A DNA stretch of 64,000 nucleotides. Origin: Linanthus parryae (taxonomy: Eukaryota; Streptophyta; Magnoliopsida; Ericales; Polemoniaceae). Made by a program: the position numbers and the translations under genes. How positions within the stretch are numbered: position 1 is the first letter of the stretch; each line of letters opens with the position of its first letter. This document shows, one piece after another, positions 1 to 11,100 of the stretch. A model generated the notes under the pieces. The model was not told the origin of the DNA. It worked only from the letters and a program-made list of their open reading frames with translations, and made no database searches. Where the stretch lies: assembly GCA_023055425.1 (NCBI GenBank), contig JALGPY010000001.1, positions 71,852,994-71,916,993 of the forward strand. Reading direction: 5' to 3'.

Positions 1-248
1 TTTGTTCACATTTCAATACATTGAGACCAGACTAGCAGAATTTTGTGTTTAGGGTTTGGTCTAAGATGAAGTTGGCTCCATTAAGTTTGGTTGTTGCACT
101 CTTTGGTGGGAGTAAACATGCAGGGGAGAATTATTTGAAGGTTGCCTTGGGAGAATGTATCTAGGTGTTTTCTGTGTGGTTTGAAAGATATAGATTTATG
201 AGATTTTGGGATGTTATTGCAGCCTTACATTGTAGGGTTGAACTTATA

Positions 249-499
249 CTCCTACCGTCCTCTCTAAGTGTCTTCCTTTTCCTAAAATTGACGTCCCAAA
301 GTGAGCGTCCTATTACCAAAAAGTTACTTTTTCACTTTGCCTCCCTCCATACCCTTTTTTAGTCATTGCATTTTCACTTCCCAAGAAAGGTATCACATAA
401 AACGAAGGACTTTTGATTTTAGTAAATCTAGCAAGTCAAAAGCACGTCCTTAATTTCTGTGAAAAGTCCACCCCGGTGCTCAATTCAGGACGGAAGGAG
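249..499. mobile_element. Stowaway-type MITE in golgin-gene intron
   Basis: Terminal inverted repeats CTCCTACCGTCCT at the left and AGGACGGAAGGAG at the right pair over 13 bp with one mismatch. Both ends are flanked by TA (247-248 and 500-501), the target duplication expected of Tc1/mariner-type Stowaway MITEs. It is about 251 bp with no coding capacity. The TIR resembles the known Stowaway terminus starting CTCCCTCCGT. Confidence 0.8.
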
Positions 500-1063
500 T
501 ATACACTTAGATGATATACAAAATCACTTTTGGTGTAACTCTGAACATATCGCCCACAAATGATATCAGAATAATAGAGACAAACAAGTGTATATCACTG
601 TTCAATAGGACAGGAGTTAGTAAATTTGAGATTTAAAATGCACAACTCAGACCTAATACTTCGTCCAGATTCCCTACTCTAAACCATTTTAGATCAATAA
701 TTTTCCTTTTTTTATTAGATGAACATTAATGTTCATCATACCTTCATTATTTTCACTCAAGGCTTCGAGCATTAACAATAATCTGTCCAAGAAAGAGTAA
801 TAAGCTTTCTATACTCAAATCCAGTAATCTTTTTGTTTATTGGAATTAGTCTGAGATAATTGTCACCACATTAGCTGATTATGAAAATGAGTTACTAATT
901 GTAATTTTCATTCTCCTGTTGTATGATATTGAGATATATAATTGCATGTTGTATGTAGGAAAACCTACATTGGAGAAAAGGAGCAGAAATTGTAAATTTT
1001 GTGAATGAATGATATTGCTATATAATTTCTTCTGGATGTTTTTTTATTGTGGTTCACCAATTA

Positions 1064-1067
<4 letters not shown>

Positions 1068-1121
<54 letters not shown>

Positions 1122-1865
1122 AAAATAAAAAAGAAACATGTTGAGAATTTGAAATACACACATGTCGTGTAGGTGCCATTACTAGTTACATTATTATTAT
1201 CGAAGACTATCAAATATGTGAATATATTGAGATAGGTGCCCTAGCTTTCATCTTCAAACTACCTTCTCTATCAAACAGCTACCACTTGCCTACCCTTTGT
1301 CAACTCCATTCCAGCATTGCACTTAGATATCATCCTTTTGATCTTGGTTTGCTACAGTAATCTTTGTTTGATAAGAGAATACTTATGTGTGTCACAAAGT
1401 TGAAGGACATACGTATTGGTCGGTTGAAAACCTTCAAACTGTATTTCTCTTTATTTACAATGTCTATATATATAATGTGTATGTATGTATGTATATTTAT
1501 ATATATATATATATATATACATACATATATATAATATGTTGAAAATTAAAATGCACACATGTCGTGTGGGTGCCATTTCTAGTTACAGTATTATTATTGA
1601 AGGCTATCAAATATGTAAACATATTAAGATAGGTGCCCTAGTTTTAATCTTCAAACTACCTTCTCTATCTAACAACTACCACTTGACTACCCTTTGTCAA
1701 CTCCATTCCAGCATTGCACTTAGATATCATCATTTTGATCTTGGTTTTCCCCAGTAATCTTTTTTTTGAAAAGAGAATGCTTTTGTGTGTCACAAACTTG
1801 AGGGACATACGTATTGGTCCGTTAAAAACCTTCAAACTGGTATTGCTTTTATTTTCTCTTCATTG
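1068..1865. repeat. Diverged tandem duplication (about 397-bp period) with AT microsatellites
   Basis: Two direct copies of a roughly 325-bp sequence lie at about 1138-1462 and 1536-1863; for example CATGTCGTGT occurs at 1161 and again at 1558. Each copy is preceded by an (AT)n tract (about 1068-1119 and 1497-1530). The copies differ at many positions, so the duplication is not recent. It lies in an intron of the golgin-like gene. A 90-codon open frame across copy 2 is considered incidental. Confidence 0.8.
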
Positions 1866-2150
1866 TTAATAAAAAATGATGGTTACAACTTTGTGTTCAT
1901 AGCATATCTTGGTGACATACAATACATTGTCGTGTTCCTGGCTTGTCTTGTCCTGCAATTTCTAGAAAGTATTGTGTCTGCATGTGAGTCCTGGACTTTT
2001 GTCTCCTAGAAGACACGGTCCTTATCTGTGCTCCTTAGACTAGCAGTATCGGTTCAGTTTTCTCATTTGTGGAAAATTCTGCTCAAGAAACTTATATGCT
2101 TATTTTCTATGATAGTTCGACTATTCTGAGGATCTTTTGGCTTGATGCAG

Positions 2151-5100
2151 AATGATGTCAGTGGTCTAGTTTCTCAGCTAAAAGATTTGCAAAAGAGAAA
2201 CAAGGAATTGGAAGAGGAAAACAAGCAACTGATCTCACAGGCAATTTTCCTGTACTGAAAATAGGGCTATGTATTCTCATTTCCATGGTCATAAATTTGC
2301 CTTCAGTTTGTTGAGTTGATTCCTTTGTTTATCTATGTTCAGCTTCGTGAAAAGGAAGCCCAAAATGAAGTTCTGCAAGTTCGCGTTAATGATCTGGTAA
2401 AGATGGGCTTCTATTTCACATCTGTTTATGAAAAGAAGATTCTGTGATTACCATTTATAGATTAGGGGTTCAATATTTTCAGATCTGGAATAGAAAATAG
2501 AAACATTCTTGAAGTGGTTAATGTATTTTTTACAAGGGATATCATATATTATAACTAGACTCTAATGTGAGCTTGGGTACTATTTTTTTGCTTCTAAGTC
2601 ACTTGACTGTTTTCATACTTGACCAACTGTCTATTTTGTCCCTCATGTTTATACACTGTCCCATGAGAATTACAGTACTGTCCGCAATCCTGAACCTTCT
2701 GTTACAGAAAAGGAATTTAGCATCATGTTAAACTTCCACCCATCGTAAATAGTTTTACTGAACGACGAGACATCCTGCATAACTAGGCAGCCAGCTGCGT
2801 GCAATCTGATCTATATCTCTTTTGCACTTATCTTTGCTGTTGTTTGTCTATCGTTCAAAGCGATTCATCAGCCAAGTCAGAACCATTTAGTAGATCTAAT
2901 CTTCGTCAATGATTTTGTATTTGGTAGAGTTTCCTGCTGTTGTTAGTGCTTTCTGCGAGTTTATTTTCTTTTGTTGAGAAGCTAAAGTCTATGTGTAAGT
3001 CCTTGAAGGACAAGGCTTTCTGACATCAGCTATGTATGATACAGCCGACATAGAGCCCGCACCGGGCCCACTGGCTTATTTGTTTTGTCCTTGGCACCTG
3101 ACTTTCCTAGATGTCAATAGATCTTAGATCGCTTTGGCCAGGTCAAACTCTCTCTCTCAGAAGGTTACTATGTCGCAGGTTGACCCTGAGAAAGTGCTAA
3201 TCTTATGCTCTAGTCTCCATTAATCCATACTGATCCCACAAAATGAAGAAACATAGATTCTGTCATCATAGAAGTATATCTGGCAGACCCTATGGAGAAG
3301 GAGAATGTTGCACACATCAATTACTTAGTCCGTGAGGAGATGTCATTGTATCTCGTCAATGAGTCATTGGGGAAGATTTGTCTAAGTAACAATATCTTGG
3401 CGTTGGCGGTTGCACCAAATGCTTTTGGTAGCATGTACCTAGAATACTCAGCCTGTTTATTTGTTTGAAAGTTGTCTATATTGATCTGCCTATTATCTCT
3501 TGAACATATGGAACTCCCTGCAAACCATTAAATTAATCCAATCATCGAACTTCTTTACACGTAAATCTCTTGAAAAATAGGTTAATTCCCTGCTGTTTAT
3601 ATCTCAATAAAGCTAATCTGAACCCCAGATTATTGTAATATGCAGTGAATCATATATGACATATTGAAAATATGGATGGGAGAGGTATCTCATTATGGTA
3701 GTGACGTTGGGTGTGGTATCTTATCAAAAGAAAAGATAAAGCTCGGAGTCTGTAATTTTATTTCAATTGAAGTGTTACCCATATTTCAGATTGTTCATAT
3801 GCAGGGAACTGCGAATCAGCAATTAAAATCTCAAATTTCTAGTCATATAATAGATTTCCCTTATTTATATAATTCTACCATTTCGATCTTCTCTAAGTTA
3901 ATTTTTCTTTTTGTTTGATATCTGTCCTGTGATGTATGGGTTGTGTACCCTAGTGCAGGGTCTAGCAGTTTCACAACCTTTCATACTCCTACATATTGAT
4001 TCTTCTTCCTTTGGGGTTTTGAACTGTAATTTTCAGGAACAGAATACTGTGCCATCCTTAAGAAAAGCTCTCAAAGATGTTGCCATGGAGAAAGATGCTG
4101 CTGTTGTTGCACGGGTACTGCGCATCATTATTGTACGCGATTTAGCTTCTTTTTCTGACTGCTTCACTAATGTGCATATGTTTTCATGCAGGAAGATCTG
4201 TCAGCCCAACTCCGAGCAGCGAAAAAGCGTTTGAAGGATGCAGAAGAAGAACAGTACCGTGTATGTTAATTTTACTATGTTTTCAATGCTTGCTACCCCC
4301 GTTTTATGCAACTTGTTACTATGTTTCCAGAGCCTTTCATGTAAGGCTAATCAGTTCTTTCACTGTAGGCAGAGGAAGATGCAGCAGCATTAAGAGCAGA
4401 ACTAAACTCCTTACAGCGACAATCAATGAGTGGTCCTCTAGGTGGTGTAACCACAATGGACATTTTACCGGATCGAATGCAATCGTTGGAGAAAGAGCTT
4501 GCCAGTTTGAAATCTCAGTTAGAGGTTAGAATCTGGCATCAATTTGAAATTTCAAAATTCCCATTGGAATTCTTATTTCTGTTTCTCTGATTGATTCTTG
4601 ATGGTAGCAAGAGTCAATATTGAGGCAGCAAGAGCAACACCGCTTGGCAGAAGAGCAAGTGCAGGTGTCTTCCTTGATCTGTGAGAAGCAGGAGTTGGAA
4701 AAGAAACTTGCAGTTCTTATCCAGACGGCTTCAGGTATTTCAATCATGACTGCCAATTGTAAGCATCAAATGAAATTCCATTTGATCTGGCCGATTGATA
4801 TTATTTTGGGATAAACTTGAAAGCTAAGCTGTTCTATAGCCCTTTATAATAGTATGTTTCACATGGCTCGACATCAGTATAATTATTGCATGATTTAACT
4901 AAAGCCATTGGTAAATGGGCTATGCTATTGGTCCTGATTGTAATGTCATGCTTAGCCTGTCAGGGGTTCCTAAAGTCATTTCAATCAGAGTCACACGTAC
5001 ATTATGATGTGATAGATACAGAGAATTTATGTTGCCGTATGGAGTGGACAAGTCTCCTAATTATTCAGACAAACTTTCAGTATATACCCTTAGATAGTCC

Positions 5101-8100
5101 TGGGAGGATATTTGGGCTATGTTTGGATTTTGAAAATTAGCAGGAAAACGAAAACGAAAACGAAAGGAAAATGAAATCAAGGAAATTGTATTTTGTGTTT
5201 CAAAATAGGAGAAAATAGAAGGAAAAGAGAAGGAAAGGAATATTAATAGGAAATTGTAAGAAGGATACGCACAATCAATTTGCCGCCCAAAAAGGGGAGG
5301 AAAATTTCCAGAAAATTTGGCGGGTTCACCAATCTGAACTGCTTGTCTTCTCCTGTCCATCAGTTTCTCTCCTTCGCCTGACCAACACAGCGCCACCGCC
5401 TTCTCAGACCCTTCTCTCTCTCAGCAACACAGCCTTCCAGCAACAGGCACGATAGTGATGAAGAACGCCGGAATCGGAACGAACAAAGATCAAGCGGTTA
5501 CCAGCAAGTTCGTTGACGATCATGTTCAATCGCGGATTGAGTTCATCGGAGTTGACAGAAATCAGTGGAGGCTGTTGAGAAGTCCCACATCGGACGTTCA
5601 AGAAGAATTAACATAATTAATAAGTCTCCTGGGCTACTCCCCTCATTGCCAATGGGTTTAGAGGTGGAACCCCATGGATTCTTTACATGGTATCAGAGCC
5701 ACGGCTCACACACGTGAATGGTCTAACAACCCACATGCTCGCCGCCACCCACAGACAAAAGATCCACGTGTAGGCCAATGAATGTCACACGTGAGAGGGC
5801 ATGTTGAGAAGTCCCACATTGGACATTCAAGAAGAATAAACATAATTAACAAGTCTCCGGGGCTACTCCCCTCATTGCCAATTGGTTTTGAGGTGGAACC
5901 CCATGGATTCTTTACAGAGGCAACTGCTTGTTTTGAATGACGGATTAGGAGGCAAGAGAATAGTTCCAATTTTGGTTCTCTTCTGATGGAGCAATTGTTC
6001 TCACGATCAGAACAAAATGATACAGGTGGAGGCTACGGCAAAATGCGCGACCCAATTGTTGTTTCAGAGGACCCAATCGGCGGAAATTTTTTGTAAAATT
6101 GAATGGGTCGTGACGTTATTTTGTGCAGTTTTGTGAAAGTTCATGGTGGTAGTTGTGATGCTGTTGGAGGTCGTAGTTGTGGGTGGGTTTGCCGGAGATG
6201 GTGACTGTATTTCTGGCGATGGTAGTCTATCAAGTGTTTTTTATGAAAAAAGGTATTCAATGGTGTTGAATGGGTAATTGAGTCATTGAAAAAAGTGGGA
6301 CTGCTCTGCAGTTTCACATAACATGATGGTATGAATTATAATGACCCAATTTGCATGTCATTATTTAATATATTTAAGTATTATTATTAAACTTCTTTCC
6401 AATTTTCTTGAACTTACCAAGCGGAAAATGCTATGAAAGTTTGCCATTTCCCTTCATTTTCTTTCTCTTTTCTTTTCCCTCCTATTTTCCAAGTTCCAAA
6501 CATAGCCTCAAAGAAAACACAGGAAATTACTGCTAGGTAACTGCTAGATAACTGCCTACTTCCTAATAACTGATCTAGACACTTGATAAACTGGACGAAT
6601 GATACGTGTGTTTCTTCTGGAATACTTACCTAGCTTATTCCTATCATGATGTTTCTACTGAAAATGTACATTGATTATACTACCTCTGTTTCTTCTCTTT
6701 CAATGGCAGTTAACTTTTTTATCCGAAATTGGGTCACTTTGACTCGGTGATTTGGATAGCAAAACGATACAATTGTTTGACAATTTTTTCATATTATTGT
6801 AGAGTGAAGTTTACTCTACAAGATCATGCAAAGATTTCCAAATTCGTGTATCGTTTTGCTAACCAAATCACCGGGTCAAAGTGACCCAGTGAATAGTGTC
6901 AAAAAGTGAAGCAAGCTGAAAGAGAAGAAACAGAGGTAGTATCTTGTTAGTTGAGTAAACTTCTAGGACAAGACCAAAGAGTTGTGCAGATGTTGAATAC
7001 TGTTCAGTTATTAGTTTGATGGTTTTGGAATGGAAGATCTTTCCAAATGTATGAGCTGACTCTCTTTTGTGTAACTCATCAGCCACTAGTTGCAAAAAAT
7101 GGTGGGCTGTGCGGTCATGGTGCATGCAGATTATTTCTATCACCTTGAAGTATTATACTGGTCCATTTTCTTCTTCAGTCAGATTATCCAAAGCTTAAAC
7201 CTCCTTTTTTTGCTAGGATGTGTCCCATCTATAAGATTGCTTCCTATCAAATCAATATAATAATGTAAAATTTATGGGGTGTTATCTAAGTGTCATTCTG
7301 AGCGCCTATCACACCCTACTCTAATACCCTTCCAGAAGACGACACAAAAAGGGACAGCAACCGTACTGGAACACCAAGCACCCTGCCTGAACCAAACCTA
7401 GCATTCGAAATGCTCTCTTGCTCTAGCTCAAACGTCCACAAAGTTCCCCAATAAATATTGACTGAAAGGCAAAAGCTATCAAATTTCTTGGACAATTAGA
7501 GTATCACCTTCCTATCAGAAAGCTCACAAATTGATACTTTCAAAATAAGATTGAAATTTATCAGTATCATCCATCCTGGTGGACTAAGATATTTGGTGGA
7601 AGTGATGATTACATTAGGAAAATAAGAATATAGTGGAAGGTAAAGCTACAGAAGTGGAGAAGAACAAAGAAGTAGAGATGTACCTACGGCTCTGCCACAG
7701 GTGTGCGGAAGATGTTGGGCGTAAATGTTTTTCTGCATCTGAGCGTAGTGTTATCTACTAAGAAAAATAATTTTGGCACACGCCTGTGCTTGTGTGTGGT
7801 CTGAGGCTTGGTTGGGGATCTACGAATGATAAAAGAGACTTATAGAACTTCTTTTCCTCTATTATAGTACCTGAGCTTACGTAACTTTATCGAATGATAG
7901 GACGTTTAAGAACGCGCTTTCCTAGCATTCTCTTTTCTTCTTCTTCCGCTCTATGAGTATTACTTCAATCTCTTAGACTTCAAATTCGAATAGGCGGCAG
8001 GGGGAAATACGCTATAGGGGACAGCGAGAAGGGTGGCCCCCACAGAGCTAGGAGATCCAATTATGTATCTGAGCCAATTTACTTGACTTTCTCATTAGTG

Positions 8101-11100
8101 ATATCTACTTCCTATAGTAGTTAACATGAAAGAAAGTGGTTTTAGTGGTTTTGTTCCTTCTCTCTCGGTACAAGCCCCTTTCGGTCCTGTTGTTAGTAGT
8201 TCTAGTTGTTAAGGAAGGTAAGGGATGGTAGTCGTTCAATATCTCGAGCTATTGCGCTCCCGGCAGGGAAAAGTCAAACCTAAGTCAACAAGGCTAACGT
8301 CAAACCCTTGCCCAAGCAAAAGACAGATCATAAATGCCACAGTCGAATGCGAAGGATGTTCAGAAGAAGAGAATGAGTTCCAGTGTTGAAGGACAACGGT
8401 TCATGGCAAATCAATTTACTTTCTTATGTTCTAAGTAAATCTACTATTTGTAGTAGAGGGGTGTAGTGTGAGGTGATTCAAGTGACCTGGGTCATTTTAC
8501 GGAGAATAATTTATGAATGCTTGTTTTATTTGACATTGATAAATATATATGCAATTAAAGTCTGTCTGAAGAAGAGTCAATCTAACATTGACTGGAGGAC
8601 AGCAGTGACGCCAACATATGATATTTTATGGAGTGCTTCAGGGCCAGTGTTACAGGTCTTGCAAAAAATTGATTTGAATGTGTTTTGATATCTCTGACTT
8701 TGATACAACTACCTGGAATGCACTTTACATCTCTATAAGGACTTAAATCTTAAGTGACAGGCTGCTAATTCCCTGTCGAATTCCTTGCTCCCCATCATGC
8801 TATTTTCATTGTTCCCATTTTTGTGACGTGTCAACCTGTGGCTGCAGAACCAGTTGAAGCAAAAGCTGCTCAGAAGGAATTTTCACTGGTGAGTAAATAA
8901 TGTTTTCACTGCAAGAGAATCTGGCATGAACTGCATTTTATGTGAAAAGCTGATATTAGCATGTTTTGGAGGCATCCTTGTATGGATCAGAGTTATTATT
9001 TTTCATTAGTAAAAAAAATGTCATTAAGAATACAAAGGTTACATAATAACCTTTAATTTTCTGAAAACTAAAGGGATCATAAACAAACAAAGGAGGACAC
9101 TATGTTGGATCCGAGTAATTACATTATTAAAGGAAAAGGCATAGCTGTAGATCTGAGTTTTCATTTAGTTTCTATCTAACATAGCTCAAAGAGGCAAAGT
9201 GACAGCTTTACAATAGCTATGCTGATCGCATTTGGAACTGGTGCTTGACTAAATGCCTTTTAACACAAGTGAAATGATCTGGGATGTCTAATTTTAGTAT
9301 CTGGTATTCTTATCATTGTGATTTGTTTGTGTGTTTTACAAACACAGGAAGACAAGGAGAGACTTGAGAAGCAGTTGCATGATATGGCAGTGGCAGTTGA
9401 GAGATTGGAGGGTAGCAGGCAGAAACTTCTAATGGAGGTAATATTCTCTTTACTTTTTCAGTACATGCTGTTTAAGCTCCTAAATTGTTCTTAATCTTTT
9501 CACAGATTGATTCACAATCGTCAGAGATAGAGAGACTTTTTGAGGAAAATTCTAATATCTCTTCTGCATATCAAGAGGCAAAGGGCGTTGTAGTGCACTG
9601 GGAAAATCAGGTATTTAGTTCTGGATGGTTGAACAGTTTTTTGCTTTCCAGATTTAGCCGTTCATTGTCTTCTCTGCAATATTAATCCCGATGAAGTATA
9701 TATTTTTGTTGGTTGACTTGTCTTCTATAAACTTCCCTAGGTTGTTTAAAGTAGTGTCATACATAAGGAGCTGTTCTAAATTTCTATTCTATAAACAGGC
9801 ATAATTTTGTCGTCTACGGGTTGTTTGACATGGGTTTTGTTAGAACTTATAATAATCTTGGGATCAGCTGAATGGTCAAGTGACACAGCATACACCAAGG
9901 GTGGAAAACACCCAGTAATCCAAAGAGAAACACAGCACTCCCAGTTTACGAAATCACTCGGATTTAAGAGATGTCAATTTTATTCAATAATCATAAGTGA
10001 AAAGCCAATGCAAGGTGGGCCACCTAGTTATAGCTAAACTAAGAGGTATAAATCATTTGTTGTCTGACTTTGTGACTCTTGTGACTAACCCTTGAAGGAG
10101 GATAGTATTCATAAAGAACAATCATAGCTTATAATCTTAATGATAATCATATTTATCTCGATGATCCCAATAACATGTGTTATTTGATCAATGAGTAGAT
10201 GGAAACTTCTGATAGCGTGAGTTCTGAACTCTAGAAGATGGTGGTCCTTTTGAAGGAACGCGTCTTATCTTCATACGAAGAAATTTTATAGCCATTTCTT
10301 TTTCTATATGAGACTGAGTAGTATCTTTCTCTCTTCCTAGTTGTTCTCATATGTTGAATGTAGTAGAATGACGAATTCCTACCATATGGAGCAATTTTAC
10401 CCCTAAAAGCCTTCAAACCTGTTAAGGGGAAGTTCTGAAAAAGCTGGAAAAATTGAGTATCCGCACCCCATGTCACGACATCAAATGCAGAATTTTTTTC
10501 TGCTTCTCCATGTCGGCCTCGAAATGTGGCATCACTTTTTTGTCTCTTTGCTTCAACTTGGCATGTTTTGCTCCATTCTTGCTGCCGTAAGCTCCAATAT
10601 CCGTGTACGCTTTCCAACCTGAAATACAACAATGCAACAACCATAACATGCGCGACAACTGTGAATCAAAGCAAGAATGAACTAAACAAAACCAATGTCA
10701 CTTCAATGTTCTCAAACTACATTCGTAAGTTGGTAATCATAAAAAATTTCCTTCATCTCGTACCACTTAGAAAAGGCTATTTTCCACGATGTTTTAAATT
10801 GGCTTCTACATCTTTCCAGCAGTTTTGAGCTGGTCCCTTGGGTAACATTTGTAGCAAACCGGATACATCTTAAATTAGAAAATTTGTACCAATTAAAATA
10901 TTATTTCATTTAATCAAGTGAATCCAAAAAGGACAGCAGAATCTGCATCACCTACGTGTCTACAACATTCACCAAAAAAGTATGGAACATCATTCCTTAT
11001 TTTTAACTATAACTGCCGGGCTACTGAGAATCATCCTCGGTGGAAGGAACTGCTGGGTTGTGCCATGCACCAGTGACATTGACATTGAAAATCATCCTCT

